A stretch of 64,000 nucleotides of DNA, taken from Ciona intestinalis. Lineage: Eukaryota; Chordata; Ascidiacea; Phlebobranchia; Cionidae. Made by a program: the position numbers and the translations under genes. The notes beneath the pieces were generated by a model that made no database searches, was not told where the DNA came from, and was given only the letters and a program-made list of their open reading frames with translations. Position 1 is the stretch's first letter, and the number at the start of each line of letters is the position of its first letter. The stretch spans positions 321,430 through 385,429 of the forward strand of contig NW_004190420.2 in NCBI RefSeq assembly GCF_000224145.3. The letters are read 5' to 3'. Shown piece after piece: positions 1-12,454 of the stretch.

Positions 1-378
1 ACTATTACAGTATACATAAACAGTACATAAATGTAATTTGTTGAGATATCTTACTGTTATAACGAAATGATGTCGTTGGCAGGTGAACTTCCCGTCACTG
101 AAGAACGCAGATTCCACACAAATAACCTTGTACCCCAACTCACGAAGAAGCCAAACAAACAAGCCGTTTAGTTCATAACAAACGCCTCCTCCACGATTTG
201 TAACAATATTCTCAAATTGTTTTTTTAGATCCAGGCGTATTCGAGGACCGCCATGAATTTGCATGTTGGTGTATGGTACTGCTAATTTATGCGCTAAGGT
301 AATCTTACGCAAGTTTTCCAACGTTGGCTCTAACTGCCCAGCATAGTTAATCCTTGCTAGATAATCTGCGACATTCAT
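1..378 (-). CDS. NAT: Arylamine N-acetyltransferase, 5' part (partial)
   Basis: The first coding exon runs from the ATG at 378 down to 55 (108 codons), followed by a GTAAGA donor; the rest lies beyond the left edge. NAT enzymes transfer the acetyl group of acetyl-CoA to arylamines and hydrazines through a Cys-His-Asp triad in the cytosol. The translation starts MNVADYLARI and aligns with the NAT N-terminal domain. It contains the family signature RGGGVCYELN at about residues 62-71, whose cysteine is the catalytic nucleophile, followed by LFVWLLRELGY. HHFVIT at the exon end fits the region just before the catalytic histidine. Vertebrate NATs have W after RGG where this protein has G. Human NATs have an intronless ORF, so the intron differs. 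The fold is clear; the substrate is not deducible. Confidence 0.85.
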   Translation of the reverse strand, partial: MNVADYLARINYAGQLEPTLENLRKITLAHKLAVPYTNMQIHGGPRIRLDLKKQFENIVTNRGGGVCYELNGLFVWLLRELGYKVICVESAFFSDGKFTCQRHHFVITVRYLNKLHLCTVYVYCNS

Positions 379-879
379 ACTTTTGCCACTGTTTTAAAAA
401 CGATAAAATAATATTGCCTGATTCGCATGTGCTTGTGTGTAGTACCAAAAATTGCACAAAACAACAATACGCAAACCATATACAAACACAACTCATACAA
501 TGCAACTTGAGTGGACCTTTTAAGACAGAACGGTTTATCTGACTGACCTAATAAAACACGCATGCCCTGCGGTCAATGAAGTTTCGACCCTTCATTCTAA
601 TGATTGGTGCGTGACCAGCATACAAACAACTTCACTCTCTTCCTTAGTGCTTATCTTTCTTTCCAATTCCCAACAAACTGTTAAGCAGGGTGGGACGCAG
701 ACATTTTAGATTTAGAGTATTGTTGATTGTTGTCTTTAAAGATGACTGTAGTCCTCATATACCAGAGAAGATAAAATGACGACTAAAGCCGAAATAAAAC
801 AAGCTGCAAAAAAAGAACTTTACACTACCAAATGAATAAGTACCCAATAGTTTTGTAAAATAAAAACCTACAAATCTAT

Positions 880-1497
880 GGAGGAAGACGGGACATTTTT
901 TTGTACTATTTTGCGAATTGTAGTTAACCTACCGAAACTAACTAACTATGCTAGTTTCTTTGCCATGAAAACTTTATGAACAAAACTTTAAGCGATACTT
1001 TTTCTACCCCCAAGCACGGCCTACTAGATAGTCACTATATCTGAGGCACTATTTCTAGTGGGCCGCGCCACAAGCCATAACACCTGCTTTTTTTCTCGTG
1101 GTTTATAGGCTATCTCAGTTTTTTTTTCCAAAACTGAAACTAATTTTACGAGAAAAAATCAAACTGTACGAAATGTTTCCACCTATTTTTATAAAACTAA
1201 GATACTGCATTGATGATTCAAACTCGTAAGCTAGAGAACAATAGGAATTTATTTTGATTCAGCGAGCATTCAAAATGAACATCTTATTAATATGCGTTTT
1301 TCAGCGATTGAATACATTTTGTAATCGTTATAAATCGAATTTTAGTATTTAACAATAGTTATCATATGTTGGATCGTCAGGGTACTATTGAATAATACTG
1401 TCACATTTTTATTCATCATTGAATGGGTACCGGTAAAATGGGATTTTTAGAAAAAAAGCACGTATTACGCCGTGTTCCGTCTTCCCCCACCCTATCA
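880..1497. mobile_element. Possible degenerate long member of the MITE-1 family
   Basis: The left end carries GGAAGACGGGACA (about 884-896). The right end carries, inverted, GGGTGGGGGAAGACGGAACA (about 1473-1492). These resemble the terminal repeat of MITE-1 found elsewhere in the window, but the interior of about 600 bases does not match the 190-base copies. It could instead be two truncated copies. Confidence 0.3.
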
Positions 1498-1675
1498 TTG
1501 TGGGCGTATGTGTCCTTAGCCGTGACAGTTTAAAAAAAAAAAATAATAATCACCTACGAAGTAACGTACGTGGTAACTCGTAGGCTGGCACGAGGTGTAT
1601 TAACACCCCTGTGGTTTTCCAGCTACGCGAGGATAAAGAAAGTTTCAATCATTCATTCATTCATTTATTTATTCT
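1497..1675 (+). mobile_element. tRNA-derived SINE, 3' portion
   Basis: The sequence matches the shared body of the SINE family: a 'gtgggcgtatgtgtcctta' block, 'ggtaactcgtaggctggca', 'cgaggtgtat' and 'gcgaggataaag'. It ends in a repeated ATTC/ATTT tail (1648-1675). The tRNA-like head is missing here. Confidence 0.7.
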
Positions 1676-1739
1676 AAAGGGGTATACTATTAGTCTCCTA
1701 TATCTCTTATTAAAAGAAAACATATCCAAACTAATCGTT

Positions 1740-1905
1740 GCGACAAGCGAGGATCGAACCCGAGACTTGAGGCTATTAAAGCCAGAGCCATAGAAATATC
1801 GAGTAGTCCGACCCAGTGTTGCGTAAACCACAAATTGAACGGCAATTTGGGTCCAAAATAACACAGTAGGTATAGGGAAAATGTTTGTTTTTCGGTAAAT
1901 TACAA
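1740..1905. repeat. Degenerate tRNA-like repeat fragment (second SINE-like family)
   Basis: Read on the minus strand, the segment holds GGGTTCGATCC, which resembles a pol III B box. Its plus-strand body (CGAGTAGTCC ... GTCCAAAATA) recurs on the minus strand at about 2160-2215. It does not fold as a complete tRNA by eye, so it is called a repeat rather than a tRNA gene. Confidence 0.35.
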
Positions 1906-2900
1906 AAAAACTTGAACCTAAAAAAAAGATTAAAAATGTAAAAATCATGTGTTATTTGTTTTCTGTGTCAAAAAAAGTCTAAAATAGAATTAGAAGCGGT
2001 TGATTTGCGACATTTTAGTCATTTGATGCGGCTAAATTTATATATTTTTTCAAAAAATGTTTGGTAAGGTATATAAAAGCTGTTTTACACCTTCCCACAA
2101 AGGGAAAACACAAACAAAACGTAACAAGTTCGTTTAAACCCATTTCCAAAGTCACCACTTTTGCTCTATTTTGGACACACAAAGACGGCAGTTGGACTAC
2201 TCGTTTATATACGACTCTGATTAAAGCGAGCGCCATAACCGTTAGGCCAATAGATCCAGTAATCATGATTGTCGAGGCTTATACTGTCTGGGAATTCGGG
2301 AGGGCACGTGTTCGTGTTGGTGAGATAAGGAATCCTCACGTCGATTCACGCCTGAATCAAACTATTTCCATTTAAGTGGGGACGCATTAAAAGTTTTTGA
2401 TCGAGCTCAGTCGACCGTTGTAGTAAAATAGTTAATTAATACTGTACTAATAATACCAATTAGTTTGTAAATACTAACGTGCTCACGCATTAGATCTTTG
2501 ATCTCTTGTTTAATGAAACATGTTTATGAAACAAGTCATGGTCAGAGTCGTATAAAGGTATTTCTATGGCTCTGGTCATGGTGAACAAAATCATAGAGAT
2601 CTTTAAATTTCTTTTTTGTTTGAAAACATCAGGGTATTGCGAAAACTCGTGTTGTACAAGGTGTGTTGTACAGAAGGTAGCGAGCAAAATAACTAAGTAT
2701 TGAACATTTGGCGCTAGCGAAGATTCTCCTTTCTGCGTTATCTGCTAATACTAAACCACTATCATAATCTGTAACGTGATGGAGGATTCTTAACTAGTAC
2801 CCGATGTTTGTTTTATGGTTTAAATAAAGTTTTATAGTTATTAGCTTTATCATAAGTATATATATATACCCTAAGTAATACCCACACAAAGAATATAGAA

Positions 2901-5900
2901 ATGAAGAAAACCCGCCCAAAATTGAAAAATCAACGCACATCTAAATTCCAAGGCACTTTAAACAGATCGGTTTCCACGTACGGAAAAATCCCAGTTAGAA
3001 TCATTTCGGTAAATAGTTGTTTGTTCTTAAGTATTTTTAAAAAAATAAGTTTTAATGTAATGTTAAATTTATATTGAGTTTATGGCAGACATAGCGGACA
3101 TAATGGACATGGTGAACTTAATATTGTGGACATAGTGAACATGCACTAATTAAAGGGACCGTAGTTTATCAGTAGTACTTATACAAAATGGAAACATAAA
3201 AGCTCTGGCTACTAAAAAATTCTCTTTCACCATCGTTTTGCTCAATTCACTGTTACCAAAAACTTGCTCAATTCACTGTTACCAAAGGAGTTAACCCTAA
3301 AATGGCAAACAATTCTTAAATGTATAGAAGCCAAACATATTACTGATATTAACATCACTCCTTACCTGTTATAATATTAAAATGCCTTCAAGTTGATTGT
3401 TTCTTATCACAGATTANNNNNNNNNNNNNNNNNNNNNNNNNNNNNNNNNNNNNNNNNNNNNNNNNNNNNNNNNNNNNNNNNNNNNNNNNNNNNNNNNNNN
3501 NNNNNNNNNNNNNNNNNNNNNNNNNNNNNNNNNNNNNNNNNNNNNNNNNNNNNNNNNNNNNNNNNNNNNNNNNNNNNNNNNNNNNNNNNNNNNNNNNNNN
3601 NNNNNNNNNNNNNNNNNNNNNNNNNNNNNNNNNNNNNNNNNNNNNNNNNNNNNNNNNNNNNNNNNNNNNNNNNNNNNNNNNNNNNNNNNNNNNNNNNNNN
3701 NNNNNNNNNNNNNNNNNNNNNNNNNNNNNNNNNNNNNNNNNNNNNNNNNNNNNNNNNNNNNNNNNNNNNNNNNNNNNNNNNNNNNNNNNNNNNNNNNNNN
3801 NNNNNNNNNNNNNNNNNNNNNNNNNNNNNNNNNNNNNNNNNNNNNNNNNNNNNNNNNNNNNNNNNNNNNNNNNNNNNNNNNNNNNNNNNNNNNNNNNNNN
3901 NNNNNNNNNNNNNNNNAAGGAAAACAATTCTTAAATGTATAGAAGGCAAAACATATGACTGATATTAACATCACTACTTCCACATTATAATATTAAAATG
4001 CCTTCAAGTTGATTGTTTTTTGTGAAAGAATAATTTTGATTGTAGTTGTCCTAAAACGCTTGTCCCTTGGAACTTTGCGACTGTTAAAAAGTCTTTACCT
4101 TTTTTTCCGGATTTGAGGGGAAAATATGCCCAAAGACCAATAACAATTATTAGAGCCTCATTAGGTGGTATTTAGGGGTCAGTAATAAAACTACAGGTTG
4201 CAAGCAGTTGCGTGCGGTTGCAAACGGTTGCAGATATTTTGGTTATTTTAAACACTATGCTACTCGGCCACGTCTAATAGATGTAAAATGGACATACGAG
4301 TTTAACGAACTAACTTTTGGTCTAATACCTCGAACGGTTTTTGTTGAAATAACTAAAATATCTGCAACCGCGCGCAACCTGTAGTTTTATTAGGTACCCG
4401 GTATTTAGTGCAAGTACAAATCGTTCTCCAAAGCAATCAAAGATGTTTGCAATATAGATACATTTATAAGCTTAGAATCCAGCATTACGCTCAATAAGCT
4501 GTACCCACCACTCTAAAACATATTGTTTAAAGTTATTTAGTTTTTTACTAATCTTACTGTGTACAGCCAACTACAGACTGGATAAAAATAACAAAAGACG
4601 ATGCTAAACCTTCATTCTCTAAGGGGAAGGGGCTGTTTTCAGATTCCGAAGACAGCATTCAAATTAATACAAGTTATGTTGCTTCCAAAGCAGTGATAAA
4701 AATGCCAACTGTTAGGGAATCCAGGGGAAAAAGGTAATATGAGATTTTGATATATTATATTTACTAGAAAATTTAATTTGAGAAGTATTATTTTTTTTAT
4801 ATACATAGAGTTTTAATGCTATGTTGTTTATAAATGTGATATAATGAAACTGTTATATAGGTATATGTTAAAAACTCCTTCATCCTCGGACTTTATTTTA
4901 GGTGTTATTAACATTATAACATATAATATAACAACAAAATAGGAATATTCTGAAAATATAACTGCCACAAACTCATGCATGTAAAGTGTATGTGTTGCTA
5001 TTCCTTTTACATATGTTTTGTGTGGGTGAGTTTCTGCTGTGGAACGTAACTGCAAGGTCTGGAGCCAAACCAATCACCCATGCTGTTACGTATCTAGATG
5101 CTGCAGTTATCTCTCTGTTATTTTATTTGTGTGTCTTTCGGTTGTGAAATCGGTGCTTATATAAGCATGTTGTAGCTGGTAGTAAATATATTATAAAAAG
5201 GTAAACTAAACTGAGTTAGAGGTTGTGTTAAGTAAGAGACCACACCGTTTAGCGATGGGTGATTAAAAGGATCAGCTTCAAGACACTTTTGATAGTTAAT
5301 TCCAACTAAAACCCATCCATCACTCCTCCTACTAATCCATCACTCTTAAACTTGTTTTGTAGAGCCAGAAGCACAAAGCCTTTGTCAAAACCCATTGCTG
5401 TTCGATCGAAAAAGTTAAAAGTATCAGAGAAGGAAAATTCCCCACCTTTAAAAACTCTGACGATACCAACTATAGACTATTTGAAGGATGACAACAGCAA
5501 ACCTGTCCAGTCAACATTAGAAAGTAACATGGCAAATGAAACACTGGTTATTAATTCATCACTGACCAATCGACTCTCGTTCCCAATCCTGCAATCGAGG
5601 CAAATGAAAAATATTGAGGTCAATCGAGGTCGTAGAAAGAAACGAAGAAACAACAGCTTTAAGATTACAGATGGTATATCCACATTCACATTTGCTGAAG
5701 ATATTCCAGGAGCGAATGATTCTCTAACCTGCTTTCAAAACTCTGTCCTGCATGGTCATGATGATTTTAATGCGAACATGGGGAATGGTGAACTCTCACG
5801 CTCAGTTGTTGACTTGTGGCAGATTTGTGGTAAAATTCAATCCACGCCCTTGGTGAAGAAAGTAAACTCGACCCCCTACTCAATATCAAGGACCAAGATG

Positions 5901-8900
5901 GAAGCAATTAGTTTTCTTTTCCCACCCGTGCCTGGGTAAGTGTTTATACTAGCATGTGTCTTTTAATCTTTTTAAACCAGGTTGAATTAGAGCTTTTTAA
6001 CCTGGTGTAGGTTTATATTAAGTGGTGCTTGAAATGTAAAATCGGGCTTCCGACTACAGATATTATTGAACAAAGAACTGATATACATAATTATTTTTCA
6101 CTTTCATCAATGATGGGCTTTTTAGAACTTAAGACACCGTGTATGTTGTTATGCAAGTGTACTTACTACTTGATAATGTCTTGTGAGAAAATAATATAGT
6201 TTTTCCTCTTTTTTTGCATACTGAAAGTGTGAGACTTGTCCTGGTCATAAATTTAATATAATTACCCAGTCCCTTATTATTTAATTAATCAATCATCATG
6301 TTTGTAACCTTTCAGTGCCAGTTGCCGCACAACAAGCACGCCTGCTTTCTTAAACCGTACAAGACAACAATCCAGACTAAACATAATGTCAAGTCCTGTG
6401 TTAAAGGACAGCAATCTAAATGTAATCACCAGTGATGAGGTAGGCAATTTGATATGTTTAGTCAGTGTGTGGTTATTCATAAAAAATGATGTGGATACTG
6501 TTATGACAAAAAATATACATTATGATGTCATATTGGTGTTTAAGTTGCATGTGATGCTGGTTAAGTTACATCAAATTAGTTTCTTATGAATTTAAAATGG
6601 AGTTTTCAGTCACATTTTGTTTGGTGGATAGCGGTAAAGATTGTTTTTTGGATCAACCAGAGGTTTATGACTTGGTTAGAACTTTAGAAATAGTTTATAA
6701 TAGAAAAATATGGATCTGTTTAGCGGTAACATTTTTTTTTTAAAACTTGTTTTATGTGCAGGATGAACCAGAACCTTCGTTTAGTAAACCTGATAGTATA
6801 AGAGAAAGGTTAAGCAGCAGATCTCGAGTTTTGTCGGAATGTCAACAAACAGAGCCACGTCAGTTTGCAAACATCATACCTGTTGGGTCCAAGTGTAGCA
6901 AGCTTGGGGAAGGAATTTATGGAGAAGTTTACAAATGTCAATCTGCTGCTGGACACCCTGTTGCTGTTAAGGTATGTGAATCGCATAAAATTAGCGCAAA
7001 ATAGGGTATATAACTGGTTGAATATCTGCTGAAAAAAAGCTGCACTAATTGAGGTAAAATATATTTGTTTTTTTCTTGGTTTTGGGGTGTTTATCAATTC
7101 AACATACAAGCATTGGCAAACATGAAATTTTATTTCGTAATCTTTGCATAGCAATGCTATTCAATACATACATTTTTTGATAGGATCTTAGGCTCTATCT
7201 TTTGTAGCTTAAGCACAAGTCCTCCCAGCGTATAGTTTAATTTGATACTTACCAGGTCATTCCCATTGAAGGCAGTTTCGCTGTCAATGGAGAAAAGCAA
7301 AAAAGTTTCAGTGAAATTTTGCCAGAGATTGTCAGCTCAAGTGAACTATCCAGTTTGTCATTCGAGAACGACACAAACTCTGGCTTTATACGGTTGTTCA
7401 GGTAACCTAAACAAAGAAAACATGCCACTATAGCGTTTAATTCACAAGAAAAATCTTGCATAAGTGATTTACTGATTTATTCACTATCATAGACTCTGCC
7501 ACTACTAAGTATTGTAGCAACTTGGCGAAAATGCCCACAACATGTAGTAGTTAGTTTTGCTTTAAAAATGATAATAGTGTGATTGACCCATGGAAGTTTT
7601 ATTTTAATGTGTCATATCATTATAGGGTTCACTGTGCAATAGGAGAATACCCATGTGAGCTTATAGAAGCATGGGATGCTTTTGCATCCAAGAAGACAAG
7701 CGATAATGATCGTCCTGATATGTTTGATGATCAACAGTTGTATATTGTGTTTGAATATGATGATGGTGGGGTAGATTTGGAACATTTTGCTTTCCGTAAT
7801 GCTGGTCAGGTGTGTATTCTTTAAATTTAAAAAAAAATTTGTGGTAAAAGTTTGAGTTAACTTGCCTAATGCTGTAGTTTTAATATTCCTAATTTTTTTA
7901 TTACCATATAATTCCAATAGTTTCCGTTGCGACCCAGATACAAAAATTTGTTATTGATGTTTATTGCCTTGTTATTGTTATATTTATTAATAAACAAAAT
8001 AGAAATATTATATGATGAAGATGGGTAGACTTTGTAGGAATATAACTTTATGTGTGATGACTTTTGAAAATTTAAACGCACCAGGTGTTGCACCACATAG
8101 TTTAACTTTATGAACTGTTACAAAATTTTAATTTTCAAATCATTATGTCTTTTAATTCTGGCAATAGGCCAAAGTAGATTTTTTAAGCTTGTCTTTGCAA
8201 GTAAAATTAGAAAAAGGTAAAAAAAGTATATATCCAAATCCAATAAACATATTTTGCTCCAATATTTAAAATTCAACATCTTTCAGACTCTGTCGGTCAT
8301 TCAGCAAGTTGTCTCATCCATTGCACTCGCTGAACATACACTGTTATTTGAACATAGAGATTTGCATTGGGGAAACATATTAGTTCAAGTATGCAAGGAA
8401 AGCAAGGTCAAAGTTGACATCAATGGTGAACTCAACACCATCGCATTACATGGTGTACAGACTCATATTATAGACTTCACTTTGTCAAGGATGAGTAAAG
8501 GTATAATGAAGTTATCAAATTACCTTCAAGCTACTATATTTAAGCTCGTATATTAGACTTTGAAATTAATGTCTGTTTTTGTTTCAATAAACGTGCGATT
8601 TTATTTGTTTTACCCCCAAAAATCTAGCTTTAAGCAAAGTATAATGCTGACCAAATTGCTATCCCCAGCAAATTTACTTTTTAGAATTATTTTTGTTGCT
8701 TCTCACATCTCATTGATATGTCTGTCTCTCAAATTAAAGTAAAACTCAATTGCCATGTTAGATAATACAGTAAATAACCATAATTATAGAATTTGTAGTT
8801 TTTACCCTTATCTACCTATACGCCACCTGTGGTGCGGGGTCTGTGTTAAGTTGCTTGTTTTACTTTGTCTTCATGTGTAGCAGAAGGTAGAAGAAGGCAA

Positions 8901-9700
8901 GTTGTTTAGGTTTATGCTGTAAAAACATAGAAAGTAATAGGTAGGCCATGTACCGACATATACATTATCTTTGGACCCTGATTATTTTCCCCACAATTTC
9001 ACCTCCTTGTTTTGCAGGAAAACTCTCTTTGTTCCAAGACTTAGCGGAGGACCCGGACATCTTTACAGGTGATGCAGACGCTGATTATCAATTCGAAATA
9101 TATCGGATGATGCGAGAAGAGCTAGATAATGAATGGTCACAATTTAAACCAAGGACAAATATATTCTGGATTCATTATCTGTTAGATAAATTTATTTTTC
9201 ATGTAAGTTTTGATTCGCATGGTCAAGTTTTATAAAGGAAAATTTCAATAATCGCTATATCTTATCATTCTTATGTTTTTCTCTTTTTGATGTGAAATTA
9301 AAAACCCACTAAACTAGCTTGTTATTTTTTTTTAATAACACATTTTATTTGGGTATAGTTATTTATAAAAGGAAGCTGCTTTGCTCTTTTAAAGTCTCGC
9401 GTATAACTTGATACCTAAGACAACAAAATAATAGTTCGCTATCTTTGTTCTAAAGTGCTTTACAAAATGCTTTATCTTTTTAATAGCTTAAATATATATT
9501 TATCTTGCCTGACCTTTATGTATTTTATGTTTACCTATGTATTCTAATCCCAGGTAACATACAAGAACAATCGAACAAAACTTCACTCGAAGTCAATGAA
9601 GTTGTTGAGAGAATTACACAAGACAGTCCTGGACTACCATTCATGTTTAGACCTTTATACCAACAGCTCATTATTTTCAAATAAAAACTCAAACAAATAA
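2901..9700 (+). CDS. HASPIN: Haspin, histone H3 Thr3 kinase
   Basis: Ten exons whose phases all close: 2901-3008, 4567-4733, 5363-5935, 6316-6439, 6762-6971, 7256-7401, 7626-7809, 8287-8500, 9018-9202, 9554-9700, giving about 685 residues. Haspin phosphorylates H3T3 at mitotic centromeres and so recruits the chromosomal passenger complex. The first roughly 370 residues are basic and Ser/Thr-rich without a domain, as in other haspins. The kinase domain follows: glycine loop GEGIYGEV (about 373-380), AVK lysine, the family-specific FSEILPEI helix, HRDLHWGN catalytic loop (about 527) and IIDFTLS. Haspins replace the usual DFG with DYT; here it is DFT. The C-terminal IYRMMREE and FWIHYLLDK segments also match. 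Intron 1 holds an assembly gap and a MITE. It is the first gene of a same-strand cluster. Confidence 0.93.
3417..3916. other. Assembly gap (500 N) flanked by duplicated sequence
   Basis: The bases before the gap (about 3310-3405) and after it (about 3923-4020) are near-identical copies in the same orientation: both contain ATTCTTAAATGTATAGAAG, GATATTAACATCACT and ATGCCTTCAAGTTGATTGTTT. This is what an unresolved repeat or two unmerged alleles would leave. It lies in haspin intron 1, so no exon is affected. Confidence 0.85.
4184..4392. mobile_element. MITE-2, short inverted-repeat element
   Basis: The two ends form a perfect 19-base inverted repeat: TAATAAAACTACAGGTTGC on the left and its complement on the right. 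The inversion extends, imperfectly, through GGTTGCAGATATTTTGGTTATTT, to about 45 bases per arm. It is about 209 bases long with no coding capacity and lies in haspin intron 1. A TA or TTA-type target duplication is possible but is absorbed in the palindrome. Confidence 0.75.
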
Positions 9701-9940
9701 AACTCTGAATAAATATTGAGCTACGCCTGACTAAGAAGTTGAGGAAATCGGTCGCGAAAAATGTCATTCATTCCGTTGTAATTTTCATGTTTGTTCACTG
9801 TGAATTTCTAGTTTTAAATGTTGGTAGCCTAAAATTCTTGTTTATGATTTCCCCTTTTTATATAGAACCCGCTATTTCTTGTTTGTCGTAGGAATTTTAT
9901 TTACTGGTGCGTAAAAAGCTAATTTTTCATTTCACTATAG

Positions 9941-9970
9941 ACTTCATTTGCTAGGAAATATATATTTAGT
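9941..9970 (+). other. Short 5' leader of GTF2F2 after a splice acceptor (likely trans-splice site)
   Basis: A pyrimidine-rich stretch ending TTTCACTATAG closes at 9940, 30 bases before the GTF2F2 ATG and about 240 bases after the haspin stop. I see no convincing upstream exon to supply a donor. Ascidians use spliced-leader trans-splicing, so this acceptor probably receives the leader. Confidence 0.45.
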
Positions 9971-12131
9971 ATGACTGATCCTGGAGATAAAACCTTAGAT
10001 TTGAGTGGTGCTAAGCATGATGTTTGGCTCGTCAAAGTTCCCAAGTACCTGGCTACACAATGGTTGAATGCTCCAGATGGTATGTCGGTTGGAAAACTAA
10101 GAATAACAAAGTAAGACATATGCATAACAGAAAAAAAAGATAACATCCAGATTTTGTATATAATTGTTACATTAAATTTACCATGTTGTTATTGTAAAAG
10201 CATTTTGTATCACAGAAATGCTGGGCGGGCTGAAGTAACGTATTCAATGGATAAAAACTTGACGCAAGCCAACAGCTCTGAAAAATTTCTTGCCACAGAC
10301 CACAAGTTTGTGTTGCAGGGAACTTGTGGCCAAAGTTTAGCCGTCTTTTCCACCACCAGTGGCTCCAATCAAAAAGGTAAGATGTACTTTATGTATTATG
10401 ATGTTGTTGAAAGGTGTAGATGCATCAAATGTATTTACTTATACTAAGCGAGTGTTTGTAGTTGGTTATGATATTTCACTTTCAGTCATCACTTTTAATT
10501 ATCATACATACTGCATTTGCTTGCACTAATATTGTCACAATGTTATAAATTTATAAAGTCTAGTGGCTAAATAGTAAATTATAAATTCCTTTCCATAATT
10601 TAAGAATGCTTTTAAATAAACATAAGTGATAACCATTCTATTTAACAGCTGAAAGTAAGTGTATTCCTTATGTGTCCTGTCACATTTTCAGAAACCAGTT
10701 GCTATAATGCTGTATATATGTCAGTAATGTCATCCTTGTATTAATTCATCCATGGAAGCAGGTGAAAAACGAGCTATGGAAGGTCGAGTGGTTCAGAAAG
10801 TTGATTGTCGACCAATTGTCAGTCATAACTACATGCAGTTGAAGCGGGCTCAAATGATAGAGGCCTCCAAACCACAGAGAACCACCAAACAACTTGCAGA
10901 AGCTGTAAAAACTGTATATAAACCTGTGACAAAAATAAAAGAGCAGGTGAGAATAATTTTTAAAAGTTTTTTTTTTAAAGCTGGAAAACATTCTGTCTGA
11001 AAAAGAAGTTAAGCTCGTGGGTGGTTTGTGAAATTTTTACACTGCTGAATGGACTTGTGTCTGTTACTACTAGTATTGTTAATAATGTATTACAAATTTT
11101 TTATTGAACTACATACATTTATTGCTTTATAGCAAAAAATTTGCCAACTGTAATAACACAACATATAACACAGCTACAACATTTTTATAAATTTTTGTTA
11201 ATAGCTTCGCTTTGATGGCACAACAACCTTTGTACAACAGTTTGCCCTAATCTATTGTAAAAGTTTATTTTATTATTAAATAATGGGTTTAGATTGAGTA
11301 TGATGCAATGAAGAAAGAGAAAGGAAAGAAGATGAGAGTCGACAAAGATGTTCTTCAGTCTATTTTGTTCAATGCTTTTGAAAAACATCAGTACTATAAT
11401 ATCAAAGATCTGCAGAATATAACACAACAACCTGTTGTGAGTTATGTGTTGTATATATAAGAAATTTCTCTACTGTCATATTGTATGGCAAAATTGTTGG
11501 ATCACTGGCTTAGTAACCTTAGGGTATAGGGTTCGAAGCTTGATACTGTCAGCTTTTATGGGCGTATTTGTCCAGGAGGCCTTCACCCACAAAGTTGCAA
11601 CTCAGTTTCATAACTTGAAGTTCGCCTACCAACACACAATAAGAAAATTACCCAGTTGTAATGGGCTCAAGGCTCTTTGTTGCTACTGTGAGTCTATGTG
11701 TCATTAGGCAAGACAATGAATGGTAATTTCTCCAACCCAGTGGTCACTAATGGGTTGTCCAAATTATCAGCCATAAAAAATAAATAACCACAAAGTAACC
11801 TACTTGGTAACTCGTAAGCTGGCATTTGGTGTATGAAACAGAACACAGTGTTTAACAACTGTCGTTTTCCACCCACGCGAAGATAAAGTAAGTTACATTC
11901 ATTATACTTCCATCTTTCATTCATTTAAATGCATAAAATTAACATTTATTCTCGCAACAAACTAAACATTTTCACTTTCTTTGACAGCCATTCCTTAAGG
12001 AAGTATTACGAGAGATAGGGATGTATAATAAGCATCCTGGCCATAGACACATGTGGGAACTAAAACCAGAATATCGACACGATAAAGTTGAAGAGAAAAA
12101 AGAAGATTCAGATGATATAGACTCCTCTTAA
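9971..12131 (+). CDS. GTF2F2: General transcription factor IIF subunit 2 (TFIIF beta, RAP30)
   Basis: Five exons in phase: 9971-10110, 10216-10376, 10762-10946, 11293-11436, 11988-12131, giving 257 residues; human RAP30 is similar in length. With GTF2F1 it binds RNA polymerase II, brings it to the promoter and stabilises the pre-initiation complex. The N-terminal dimerisation domain shows LDLSGAKHDVWLVKVPKYL and VGKLRITK. The middle has EGRVVQKVDCRP and NYMQLKRAQ, and the C-terminal winged helix has LFNAFEKHQYYNIKDL and HMWELKPEYRH, all matching the family almost word for word. The acidic tail EEKKEDSDDIDSS is also typical. The intron before the last exon carries a SINE (11480-11915). The gene starts 270 bases after the haspin stop and ends 350 bases before the next ATG. 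Confidence 0.96.
11480..11915 (+). mobile_element. tRNA-derived SINE in GTF2F2 intron 4, apparently composite
   Basis: The head at about 11480-11550 has an A-box-like segment and GGGTTCGAAGC, a B-box-like segment. A second partial head (GGGCTCAAGGCTC) occurs at about 11669-11681, so the locus seems to be one copy inserted beside or into another. The body blocks (CCAACCCAGTGGTCACTAATG, GTAACTCGTAAGCTGGCA, ACTGTCGTTTTCC) match the family. Confidence 0.7.
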
Positions 12132-12454
12132 TATTTTCAATAGACTTGTATTAGGAACATAATAAACACGAATGTACTGCCGTTATACGAGAAGCAGAAA
12201 GTCGGTTTTCTGCAATCTGGTTTGGCTCAGAGAAAGGATAAATTAAATATGAGGAACTTGTGATTTGTGTTCGGTTTTTAGTTTACATTCTTAAAAACTT
12301 TGCTAAAACATTACGCTTTCTGAGAAATCGTGTGTTTTCAATCGCTAGAATTGAAGGTTTCCTTATTCTCTCTGTTATTCTTTATTCATTAAATTCCGTT
12401 TTCTACATACTTTGTATTTTGCAACTCTTAAACATTTTTCGCTTTTTATTTCAG

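Larger units (their letters stand above)
379..2900. other. Intergenic region between divergent genes, with repeat debris
   Basis: No coding region was recognised between the NAT start and the haspin start, which diverge, so promoters of both should lie here. The stretch holds a possible degenerate MITE (about 880-1497), a SINE 3' portion (1497-1675) and tRNA-like fragments in mixed orientation (1740-2580). Open frames here are short and show no family motif. Confidence 0.6.

Noticed and set aside
1740-1810. A tRNA gene on the minus strand
   Set aside because: A B-box-like stretch is present but no complete cloverleaf or intact A box could be formed.
3388-3983. Several long open frames on both strands
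   Set aside because: They run through the block of N and have no real sequence.
11444-11924. Frames on both strands in a GTF2F2 intron
   Set aside because: They fall within the SINE copy at 11480-11915; similar frames occur at other copies.
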